Below are positions 1 through 5,661 of a stretch of 8,230 nucleotides of DNA, piece after piece. Position 1 is the stretch's first letter, and the number at the start of each line of letters is the position of its first letter. This DNA is from Candidatus Bathyarchaeota archaeon (lineage in GTDB: Archaea; Thermoproteota; Bathyarchaeia; 40CM-2-53-6; RBG-13-38-9). Where the stretch lies: the NCBI GenBank assembly GCA_007050885.1, contig SMYQ01000186.1:1-8230 (forward strand), read 5' to 3'. A program made the position numbers and the translations under genes. Below the pieces are notes generated by a model, which was not told the origin of the DNA, did no database searches, and saw nothing but the letters and a program-made list of their open reading frames with translations.

Positions 1-926
1 ACCTTGCCATCGGTTGAGTTGTTAATGCGATTCGCAACTTGAATAAGGGGAATTGTACGTGTGTGGGGAGAGAGCACTTCAATGACAAAGGGTCGGCCTG
101 TGCCCAGCATTCGTGCATCAATATCCTCACGTCCTGCACCATGGAATTTGACATCCTTTCCTCCTGTATATTCGAGAATTGTAGGGGCGATGAGCTCTTC
201 CACTGACTCAGTATACATTTTTCCAGTCTGATTACACCGTGGGCAACCTTTTCCACGGCATTCGCGGCAGGGCCATCGAGTCTGTGGTATTCCACGAACC
301 AGTTTCCGATAGCGTCCGAAGATGAATAAAGAATGGACTTCCAGCTCAACAATAAATCCAGGGATTTGAATAACCCCTACAATATCGGGGGCATCAAAAT
401 CGACGTCCAGATTGAGTTTAGCAGTGACGAGTTTTCCGATCTCTCGGTTTAGTTCTGCCTTAATGGGTTCTCCGGTGTCAATTTGTAGCTCACTTCGCAG
501 TTGTTCCTCCTTTTCCATTATAGTTGGATCGACTTTGGTTCCGATAAGAAGGGAGGTTGCTTCCCAGCCTTTAAGCGCTTGAATCATGGCTTTCGCTGCT
601 TGAGGGAGTTGATCCATGACACCATTACAAATATCGCACTTCCGACTTGACTGCAGCTCAGTTATTCCTTCCTTTTCGAGGAACTCTCTTGCAGGATGAA
701 ATTGCCCATTTTCTGCCAGGCGACGAAGAAGGGTAATGCCTCGCTGGGGATTACGCTGATAGGCTTCTGTTCCAGCCATCAGCAGCAGGGTCTTTAACGC
801 AATTCCTCGATCTTTGTTTGTCAGCCCATATCCTTGCATGGCAAACTGTCTACCTAGACACCAGTCATCAATGGTGAAGAGACGAAGAATCCGTTGAGCC
901 TTATTCACCATATTTCCCAACGTCAT
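1..926 (-). CDS. pus10: tRNA pseudouridine synthase Pus10 (partial, C-terminus beyond window edge)
   Basis: Pus10 isomerises uridine 54 and 55 of the archaeal tRNA T-loop to pseudouridine in the cytoplasm. The visible 308 residues start at an ATG; an in-frame TGA lies ten codons upstream with no alternative start between. The N-terminal region carries the family signature CLGRQFAMQGYGLTN (residues 23-37) and a CDIC pair (97-100), followed by the THUMP-type region. A four-cysteine knuckle (CREC...CPRC, 220-231) precedes the catalytic domain. The GRED motif (265-268) of GREDIDARMLG holds the presumed catalytic aspartate D268. The rest of the catalytic domain (roughly 100 residues in the family) runs off the left edge. 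The CxxC normally formed with C23 is incomplete: residue 20 is Asp. The gene follows trmY by 48 bp on the same strand, no strong Shine-Dalgarno is visible, and it is probably translated from the operon mRNA. Family assignment is very secure. Confidence 0.95.
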   Translation of the reverse strand, partial: MTLGNMVNKAQRILRLFTIDDWCLGRQFAMQGYGLTNKDRGIALKTLLLMAGTEAYQRNPQRGITLLRRLAENGQFHPAREFLEKEGITELQSSRKCDICNGVMDQLPQAAKAMIQALKGWEATSLLIGTKVDPTIMEKEEQLRSELQIDTGEPIKAELNREIGKLVTAKLNLDVDFDAPDIVGVIQIPGFIVELEVHSLFIFGRYRKLVRGIPQTRWPCRECRGKGCPRCNQTGKMYTESVEELIAPTILEYTGGKDVKFHGAGREDIDARMLGTGRPFVIEVLSPHTRTIPLIQVANRINNSTDGK

Positions 927-974
927 TAAGCCAAGGACGACTTTGCCACTTTTTCAGTCTTTCTGCATAACGAT

Positions 975-1538
975 CTACAACCGGTCTAAGGCATGAACAA
1001 CTTCTAGAATGGCAATATCTCGGGCAAAGGAATCATGGTAATAGGCAATATTTGATGGCGGTTGTTCAATCTGGTCCCAGTCCTCAGAAAGTGGACAAAA
1101 CATAGCAAATTTTGAAAATTCAGAAATCTTTGGCTGCCATGATGACCTTTGGTCTGGGATTAAGAGAAGCACATCTTGATTAAGGCTAGTTTCAAGCTGG
1201 TCTTGATATGGTTCTTCATGAACGGTCACACCATAAGGAACCTTGACTTTGGAGCGTCGGCGGGATTCTTGAGCACGAAGAATGACGTGGAGAATAGATC
1301 GTTCGTCAGTGCCTAGGTATCGAATTGTAGTGGGGTCTAGTGTCAGTGAATAAGGTTCGAGTTGAGTAAACCCGATGGTGATCCGAACCCAGTCACGAAG
1401 GGCGTGTGAGACGCAAAATCCTGCGCGGATGCAGTGAGCGATAGCTACATAGGGGTGAGTTACGATTCCAATATCGAGTTCGGTTTTGGTGAGTTCATTA
1501 CTGGCGGGCGATTCAAGGAAAATGTGTAACAGGGGCAA
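975..1538 (-). CDS. trmY: tRNA (pseudouridine54-N1)-methyltransferase TrmY
   Basis: TrmY is a SPOUT-fold, SAM-dependent methyltransferase that converts pseudouridine 54 of tRNA to N1-methylpseudouridine. It acts on the product of Pus10, which is encoded next. The 187-residue length is normal for the family. Recognisable blocks are the N-terminal helix region ending in CVSHALRDWVRI (42-53), the hallmark IRYLGTDERSILHVILRA (72-89), and the C-terminal ILEVVHALDR (177-186). The region expected to form the SAM-binding trefoil knot reads LLLIPDQRSSW (124-134). It keeps an aspartate but lacks the glycine-rich or LSD-like form I would expect, so the gene is a divergent member. The start codon is TTG, directly after the TAG stop of srp54, which suggests translational coupling. 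The family N-terminus aligns with this start. Function is assigned by family; activity of the divergent knot is not shown by sequence. Confidence 0.88.
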   Translation of the reverse strand: MPLLHIFLESPASNELTKTELDIGIVTHPYVAIAHCIRAGFCVSHALRDWVRITIGFTQLEPYSLTLDPTTIRYLGTDERSILHVILRAQESRRRSKVKVPYGVTVHEEPYQDQLETSLNQDVLLLIPDQRSSWQPKISEFSKFAMFCPLSEDWDQIEQPPSNIAYYHDSFARDIAILEVVHALDRL

Positions 1539-2903
1539 CTAGCGACCGCCTCGAGGAGGTTTTTGACCACCCATCATACCTTCCATTCCTGGAATACGAA
1601 GACCACCGCGTCGTTTGCGAAGAGTCTTAATGAATTTCCGTGACTGTTGATACTGTTTGAGCAAATCTTTAACGTCTTTTTGTTGGGTTCCTGAGCCACG
1701 GGCGATTCGAGCAGTGCGGGAGCTTTTAATGAGCTTTGGATTTTCCAATTCTTCTTCAGTCATTGATTTCAGGATGACCTTCCATTTCTCCAAGTTCTCT
1801 GTGGCCACCTCTTTCATCTCATCGGGCACTTTGTAACCCAGACCCAGCATGCTCAAGATTTTTCCTATTGATCCCACATTACCCATGGCTTCCATTTGTG
1901 CCATCATATCCTTCAGGGTGAATTTACCTGATAGAAGCGCTTTCGCCAATTCCTTGTCTGGCATCGCTTCTGCATCTTGTACCTTCTTGAGAAGCGATTC
2001 GAAATCAGCCATTCCCAAGAGTTGCCCAACGAATTTTGTAGGTTCGAATTTCTCAATATCGTTGACTTTCTCGCCCGTGCCGATGTACTTAATGGGGGCT
2101 CCAGTAGCCGCAACAGCTGAAAGTGCACCACCGCCTCGTGCTGAACCATCAAGCTTTGTAACGATAATAGATCCAATAGGGGTTGCCGCGTTAAAGGCTT
2201 CAGCCTGAGATGAGGCTTGTTGGCCTAAAGTACCATCAACGACTAGAATAATTTCAGTGGGATTGAGTGCCTTGGCGATCTGCTTCATTTCTCTGATAAG
2301 GCCCGTCTCTTCCTTATGGCGCCCTGCGGTATCGACCAAGATGATCTTCGTTTTTTGGTCTTGATAGTGCTTCACACCTTTCTTGGCAACCTTGATGGAA
2401 TCTTTTTCCTTGGGGTCTCCAAAACAGGGAACTTCCGCTCGGTCAGCTAGTTGTTTCAACTGGTCATAGGCACCGGCCCGGAAGGTATCCGCTGCAACAA
2501 CACCAACTGTATGTCCTTCTTTTTTGAGTAATTTTGCTAATTTCACTATGTTAGTGGTCTTTCCACTTCCTTGAATCCCGACGACAAGGTAGATGTTCGA
2601 TTGGTTGGGTTGTACTTTGAGGGGTACGACTTTCTGCCCGAGGATATCAGTCAGTTCCTCATATACGACCTTAACGACATATTCCCGGCGAGAAATACCA
2701 GGAGCGATTTTATCTTTGAGCGCCCGTTGTTCAATTCGCTTCGTTAGGTCCATCACGAGGTGAACATTCACATCGGCTTGGAGAAGTGCTCGTTGAAGGT
2801 CTTGCACGAGCTCTTTCACTGACTTCTCGTCAACTACTGAAGACCGTAGCAGCTTCTGCACGGCCTGGTGAAGTGATGAACCTAATTTTCCTAAGACCAT
2901 CAT
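1539..2903 (-). CDS. srp54: Signal recognition particle 54 kDa protein, SRP54 (Ffh homologue)
   Basis: SRP54 is the GTPase of the signal recognition particle. It binds signal sequences and 7S RNA and docks with FtsY at the membrane. The 454 residues match the archaeal family length. The helical N domain spans about 1-95. The G domain shows the P-loop GIQGSGKTT (109-117), ADTFRAGA (138-145), DTAGR (191-195) and TKLDG (249-253). The methionine-rich M domain starts near 300, has the 7S RNA-binding segment SSRTARIARGSG (394-405) and ends in a Gly/Met/basic tail. The linker reads LLGMAD (295-300), where the family almost always has GMGD. The start is one of two adjacent ATGs (2903 or 2900), with GAAGG a few bases upstream. 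It lies 58 bp after the deoxyhypusine synthase stop and abuts trmY, so co-transcription is likely. Assignment is certain. Confidence 0.98.
   Translation of the reverse strand: MMVLGKLGSSLHQAVQKLLRSSVVDEKSVKELVQDLQRALLQADVNVHLVMDLTKRIEQRALKDKIAPGISRREYVVKVVYEELTDILGQKVVPLKVQPNQSNIYLVVGIQGSGKTTNIVKLAKLLKKEGHTVGVVAADTFRAGAYDQLKQLADRAEVPCFGDPKEKDSIKVAKKGVKHYQDQKTKIILVDTAGRHKEETGLIREMKQIAKALNPTEIILVVDGTLGQQASSQAEAFNAATPIGSIIVTKLDGSARGGGALSAVAATGAPIKYIGTGEKVNDIEKFEPTKFVGQLLGMADFESLLKKVQDAEAMPDKELAKALLSGKFTLKDMMAQMEAMGNVGSIGKILSMLGLGYKVPDEMKEVATENLEKWKVILKSMTEEELENPKLIKSSRTARIARGSGTQQKDVKDLLKQYQQSRKFIKTLRKRRGGLRIPGMEGMMGGQKPPRGGR
1549..1552 (-). promoter_or_regulatory. Shine-Dalgarno-like GAGG for trmY
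   Basis: GAGG lies inside the last codons of srp54, ten bases before the TTG at 1538. It supports the non-ATG start, which sits immediately after the srp54 stop codon. It overlaps coding sequence, so it may be coincidental. Confidence 0.45.
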
Positions 2904-2961
2904 ATTTGCCTTCTATGGTCGAATACTGGGCGGATAACCCAATACACCATCTTAATTCTTT

Positions 2962-3903
2962 CTAAAAAGACTCCAAGTCTTCTAACACGGCGCCGATTAT
3001 GAGGGGAAACAGGATTGTGGCATCACCAATTACAGTTTCAAACTCCGCTTCTGCCTTCACCTTTCCCCATGATATCCCTTCTTGGAGCTTGGCTCCGCTC
3101 AAACTTCCATCTTCCTCTCGCGCTGTGGTAATTTGAATAGCATTGTCAAGTCCTCCACGGAGGATGTTTGCTCCCAAGGTGAAATGCTTCGGGAGGCCAC
3201 CACCAAGAATAATGGCACTTACGCGTTTTGCATCATGCACCAGATCGTAAAGGATCTCCATATCTTTTAGCCCGTTGAGTTTCATGGGCTGAAGCTGGCT
3301 GAAAAGGGCAATATGTAACCCCAACATAGAGTCTAATATTCCGGGGCAAAAAATGGGAACCTTGTTGAGATAGGCCTGGTGCACGATGGATTCGGGGTCC
3401 GTTACCTGTTCGCCAATTGTTGCGATGAGCTCTGAAGGGGAGAGGCCCTCCTTACGCTTCTCTTCAGGAATTCTGCTCAAAATTGACCTAATCTCATCTT
3501 CGAATTTTGTAAAGCCTTCGGTTTCTACATAGACATCGCCCGCTCGACCGAGTTGCTGTTCCGCTAACTCGCGGTCATTGGCGTGCAGGTCGCCCATAAC
3601 GTGGTGCCCTCCGATTGCTTCGAGTACGTCATGAACGATGTTAGCACCACTGGTTACGATGGCATGGATGCGGTTAGCTTTTATTAATTGGGCGATGATG
3701 TCGCGTAATCCTCCTGGAACCATCGGACCGGCCATTGCTAAGAAGACGACATTTTCTGGAGTTGTAAAGATGTTTCGGACAATATGTGTAGCTCTCGCTA
3801 CTCGCCCCGCACCCAATACGCCTGACTGTCGATATTGCTCAACTAACTCGTGCAGGGATATTCCCTTTTTGAGTTTCATTTGCTTGACGAAGCGACGCGA
3901 CAT
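2962..3903 (-). CDS. dys: Deoxyhypusine synthase
   Basis: Deoxyhypusine synthase transfers the aminobutyl group of spermidine, via NAD, to one lysine of aIF5A, the first step of hypusine formation. Its substrate is encoded by the preceding gene. The 313-residue protein shows the NAD-site block SGANIVHDVLEAIGGHHVMGD (85-105, written here as family motif) and the central NKVPIFCPGILDSMLG (180-195). GSLSGA (266-271) is followed by SWGK (278-281), in which K281 matches the active-site lysine that forms the enzyme-substrate imine. DATILFPLIIGAVLEDL closes the protein. An in-frame TTG two codons upstream (3909) is possible, but ATG at 3903 is preferred. No clear Shine-Dalgarno or TATA box is visible before it. 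It begins 47 bp after aIF5A, so I infer transcription from the aIF5A promoter. Confidence 0.96.
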   Translation of the reverse strand: MSRRFVKQMKLKKGISLHELVEQYRQSGVLGAGRVARATHIVRNIFTTPENVVFLAMAGPMVPGGLRDIIAQLIKANRIHAIVTSGANIVHDVLEAIGGHHVMGDLHANDRELAEQQLGRAGDVYVETEGFTKFEDEIRSILSRIPEEKRKEGLSPSELIATIGEQVTDPESIVHQAYLNKVPIFCPGILDSMLGLHIALFSQLQPMKLNGLKDMEILYDLVHDAKRVSAIILGGGLPKHFTLGANILRGGLDNAIQITTAREEDGSLSGAKLQEGISWGKVKAEAEFETVIGDATILFPLIIGAVLEDLESF

Positions 3904-3950
3904 TGTCAAAAATCCGGATTAAGTGATTTCAAGTAGGTGAAGAGGCCCTT

Positions 3951-4355
3951 TCATCGTCGCCGAATGAGTTTTCTTCGACCTAACACGATCCAGTATTCGA
4001 TTTGGATACCTTGCTCAATTTCACCCTCGAAGTTCTCAGGATCTGGCTTTGGGACCTCAAAGCTCTCATAGCTTTCCATGTCCATTAACCCCAATTGAGG
4101 GGGAGTGGCATCAGTAATGTAGTTGACTTGAGCGAGCCGCTTATCAATTACAGGGGAATCAACCTTAGTATCTGTAGGCAATACAATGCTTTTCTTCGAC
4201 CCATCAAAGATGCTCACTGCTGTAATTCGAGCCTTGGCATGCCCGTGTTTGCCTGATTTGCTCTTCTCAATACTGACTACCTTGTAGACGTCCTCCTCGA
4301 TTACGAGGTGTCGTCCGACTTTCAAGCTACCCGCTTCGACTACTTTATGCGACAA
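3951..4355 (-). CDS. eif5a: Translation initiation factor aIF5A (hypusine-containing)
   Basis: aIF5A binds the ribosomal E site and, once hypusinated, assists peptide-bond formation and termination. From a TTG start the product is 134 residues, the usual family length, beginning MSHKVVEAGSLKVG. The N-terminal SH3-like domain carries the hypusine loop KSGKHGHAKARI, with K36 the residue expected to be modified. The C-terminal OB-fold domain contains LMDMESYESFEVP and ends EYWIVLGRRKLIRRR. The reading frame stays open upstream to an ATG at 4526, which would add 57 residues. Those residues do not resemble the family, and that start would overlap nob1. The TTG at 4355 instead has GGTGG seven bases upstream and a TATA-like box 42 bases upstream. 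It is the first gene of the minus-strand operon, followed by its own modifying enzyme. Confidence 0.95.
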   Translation of the reverse strand: MSHKVVEAGSLKVGRHLVIEEDVYKVVSIEKSKSGKHGHAKARITAVSIFDGSKKSIVLPTDTKVDSPVIDKRLAQVNYITDATPPQLGLMDMESYESFEVPKPDPENFEGEIEQGIQIEYWIVLGRRKLIRRR

Positions 4356-4361
4356 TTTCTG

Positions 4362-4366
4362 CCACC
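4362..4366 (-). promoter_or_regulatory. Shine-Dalgarno GGTGG deciding the aIF5A TTG start
   Basis: GGTGG, complementary to part of the archaeal 16S 3' end, lies six bases before the TTG at 4355. With the family alignment it fixes that TTG as the start rather than the upstream ATG at 4526. Confidence 0.6.
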
Positions 4367-4389
4367 GTTCCGGATAGAATTCAGGCGCT

Positions 4390-4397
4390 CTCTTAAA
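4390..4397 (-). promoter_or_regulatory. Candidate TATA box of the aIF5A operon (TTTAAGAG)
   Basis: TTTAAGAG on the minus strand begins 42 bases before the aIF5A TTG, with the purine-rich AAAAAGG just upstream as a possible BRE. Archaeal TATA boxes lie about 26 bases before the transcript start. This would give a leader of roughly 15 bases that still contains the GGTGG. The same spacing appears before cdc48. It is inferred from position and composition only. Confidence 0.4.
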
Positions 4398-4482
4398 CCT
4401 TTTTGCTACTTCGCAAAAGTCCAAATAGAAGGGAATCGTGACCAGTTTTTGAGGATACATCTGATAAGCACTTCTGAATTTA

Positions 4483-4486
4483 GAGG
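4483..4486 (+). promoter_or_regulatory. Shine-Dalgarno GAGG for nob1
   Basis: GAGG lies eight bases before the GTG at 4495 and supports that non-ATG codon as the nob1 start. The protein has no methionine between that start and the PIN-domain first strand. Confidence 0.6.
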
Positions 4487-4494
4487 CGTTAATA

Positions 4495-5025
4495 GTGCAA
4501 CCAAAACGACCTGTCATTTTTGTCATTGATACCTCTGCACTCTACCATCAACAACAATTCGCCGCCGAAGACATACAACTAGCGACAACACCAATTATTG
4601 AAAAAGAAATGCATCAAAAAGGACTCAAGGAAAGCCTCGACCTCTTGATCGTAACCAACAAACTCCGCATCATCGAACCTACACCCCATTCGCTCGAGAA
4701 GGTGAAAATTACTGCTCAGGAGCTGGGAGATTTGCCAACTCTCTCTGAACCGGATCAACAACTCCTTGCACTCGCTTTAGACCTCTCAACTCAAGATTAC
4801 CGGGTTGTCTTGGTAACCGACGATTACGCAATTCAAAACGTTGCCCAACAACTTGGTGTCGAATTCAAATCAATCTCAACTTCCGGTATCCGTGAAATCA
4901 TCAACTGGGAGACCTATTGCAAGGCTTGTGGTCACAAAGAACCAGGATCAACAACCGAAACTGCTTGTCCAGTGTGCGGGACTACGCTCAAACGTCGGGC
5001 GATTCACAAACAGCATATCGATTGA
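4495..5025 (+). CDS. nob1: Ribosome maturation endonuclease Nob1 (PIN domain plus zinc ribbon)
   Basis: Nob1 is the endonuclease that trims the 3' end of precursor 16S rRNA during small-subunit assembly. The 176-residue protein has the PIN fold in order: VIDTSAL with the first metal-binding aspartate D12, TTPIIEKEM with E36, the LSEPDQQLLALAL block with D87, and LVTDDYAIQNVA with D109/D110. A C-terminal zinc ribbon follows, CKAC (142-145) and CPVC (158-161), ending in the basic KRRAIHK. All expected acidic residues and all four cysteines are present, so it should be active. The start is GTG with GAGG eight bases upstream. It is the first gene of the plus-strand arm, 80 bp before the zinc-ribbon gene, and is transcribed away from aIF5A. 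Confidence 0.94.
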   Translation: MQPKRPVIFVIDTSALYHQQQFAAEDIQLATTPIIEKEMHQKGLKESLDLLIVTNKLRIIEPTPHSLEKVKITAQELGDLPTLSEPDQQLLALALDLSTQDYRVVLVTDDYAIQNVAQQLGVEFKSISTSGIREIINWETYCKACGHKEPGSTTETACPVCGTTLKRRAIHKQHID

Positions 5026-5049
5026 CATTGAGTGTGGTAGTCAACAAAA

Positions 5050-5057
5050 TTTAAGAA
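5050..5057 (+). promoter_or_regulatory. Candidate TATA box before the zinc-ribbon/aEF1B genes (TTTAAGAA)
   Basis: TTTAAGAA, preceded by ACAAAA, lies in the 80-bp gap after nob1 and about 55 bases before the small zinc-protein start. It resembles the TTTAAGAG before aIF5A. If real, the zinc-ribbon and aEF1B genes have their own promoter with a leader of about 25 bases. Weak evidence. Confidence 0.3.
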
Positions 5058-5105
5058 GTCTACATGTATCCATCAGAATCACGTTAAACCAGAAAGGCGA
5101 ACACG

Positions 5106-5282
5106 ATGAGTGAAAGCAAAACATCATTCTGCTCCTGTTGTGGTGGCCTCGTTACACCCCGTGAAAACTCGGTCCAGTTCACCTGCCCTGCATGCGCGAA
5201 CTATACAATTCGCAGGTGTCAAAAGTGTCGGGAATTCGCAAATACCTACACTTGCCCCGCCTGTAATTTCGAGGGACCTTAA
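5106..5282 (+). CDS. Small four-CxxC zinc-ribbon protein, HVO_2753 type
   Basis: This 58-residue protein has four cysteine pairs evenly placed: C9/C12 (in CSCC), C27/C30, C38/C41 and C50/C53. It ends YTCPACNFEGP, the form seen in the archaeal small zinc-finger family typified by HVO_2753. Such proteins bind two zinc ions. The haloarchaeal member affects swarming and biofilm formation, and the molecular role is otherwise unclear. The RRCQKCRE segment between pairs is also characteristic. The ATG has AAAGG about eight bases upstream. It lies 33 bp before aEF1B on the same strand. I recall that association as common in archaea, which hints at a translation-linked role, but this is inference. Confidence 0.9.
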   Translation: MSESKTSFCSCCGGLVTPRENSVQFTCPACANYTIRRCQKCREFANTYTCPACNFEGP

Positions 5283-5302
5283 TTCGTTTTGATCTGCTAA
5301 GT

Positions 5303-5308
5303 GAAGGT
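5303..5308 (+). promoter_or_regulatory. Shine-Dalgarno-like GAAGGT for aEF1B
   Basis: GAAGGT ends seven bases before the ATG at 5316. It favours that ATG over the in-frame GTG at 5301, which would add five residues and place the start codon upstream of this site. Confidence 0.5.
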
Positions 5309-5315
5309 TATTGAC

Positions 5316-5582
5316 ATGGGAAAGGTTCTTGCTATAATGAAAATCATGCCTGAAGACGCAAATGAGCCCATTAACGAATTACGCCAGCGGATCGGCCAGG
5401 CTCTTGAAGGGAAAGTACGCATCGAAGCCTGGGAGGAAATTCCCATATTTGGACCACTCTTTGCGCTTCGCTTGCGCTTCATTGTCGACGACGAAGCGGG
5501 AGGCACTGCCTTCGTTGAAGAAAGCATCAAGAAAGTCACTGGTGTTGGCGAAATCGAAGTCGAAGCGGTCAGCCTCATATAA
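5316..5582 (+). CDS. ef1b: Elongation factor 1-beta (aEF1B), GDP exchange factor of aEF1A
   Basis: aEF1B promotes GDP/GTP exchange on aEF1A so that it can deliver the next aminoacyl-tRNA. The 88-residue product is the standard archaeal length, a single ferredoxin-like domain equal to the C-terminal catalytic part of eukaryotic eEF1B. It starts MGKVLAIMKIMPE and contains EEIPIFGPLFALRLRF (40-55), DEAGGTAFVEESIKKVTGVGEIEVEAV at the C-terminus (59-85) in family order. The ATG at 5316 matches the family N-terminus and has GAAGGT upstream. It is 33 bp after the zinc-ribbon gene and probably shares its transcript. A 79-bp gap with a promoter-like sequence separates it from cdc48. Confidence 0.95.
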   Translation: MGKVLAIMKIMPEDANEPINELRQRIGQALEGKVRIEAWEEIPIFGPLFALRLRFIVDDEAGGTAFVEESIKKVTGVGEIEVEAVSLI

Positions 5583-5619
5583 AACCAATCTAGGCTGATT
5601 TCCCTTGACTTTCTGACAG

Positions 5620-5628
5620 TTTTTTATG
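5620..5628 (+). promoter_or_regulatory. Candidate TATA box of cdc48 (TTTTTTATG)
   Basis: TTTTTTATG begins 42 bases before the cdc48 GTG, the same distance as the candidate before aIF5A, and would give a leader of about 15 bases. The T-run could equally act as an oligo-T terminator for the upstream transcript, since it lies about 40 bp after the aEF1B stop. Confidence 0.4.
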
Positions 5629-5650
5629 TGTTAGCGCTGTTGCATTATAT

Positions 5651-5654
5651 GGAG
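5651..5654 (+). promoter_or_regulatory. Shine-Dalgarno GGAG for cdc48
   Basis: GGAG lies seven bases before the GTG at 5662 and supports that start codon. The resulting short acidic N-terminal segment leads directly into the Cdc48 N-domain. Confidence 0.6.
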
Positions 5655-5661
5655 AATAACC

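Larger units (their letters stand above)
4356..4494. other. Divergent promoter region between the aIF5A and nob1 operons
   Basis: These 139 bp separate the two presumed divergent starts. The minus-strand promoter candidate is described separately. For nob1, a weak TATA-like GATACAT (4454-4460) sits about 40 bases before the GTG, preceded by a short T-run; this is a low-confidence guess. The minus-strand frame is open across the region, but its translation does not look like a known protein extension. Confidence 0.5.

Noticed and set aside
1849..2208. 119-codon open frame on the plus strand inside srp54
   Set aside because: It mirrors the srp54 coding frame, shows no domain and no ribosome site; antisense shadow.
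4356..4526. N-terminal extension of aIF5A with an ATG at 4526
   Set aside because: The added 57 residues do not resemble the family and overlap nob1; a TTG with a good ribosome site gives the normal length.
5110..5292. 60-codon open frame overlapping the zinc-ribbon gene
   Set aside because: The frame starting at 5106 encodes an intact HVO_2753-type protein with all eight zinc-ligand cysteines in place; the other frame does not.
5301..5315. GTG start of aEF1B five codons upstream
   Set aside because: The ATG at 5316 matches the family N-terminus MGKVL and has GAAGGT at proper spacing.
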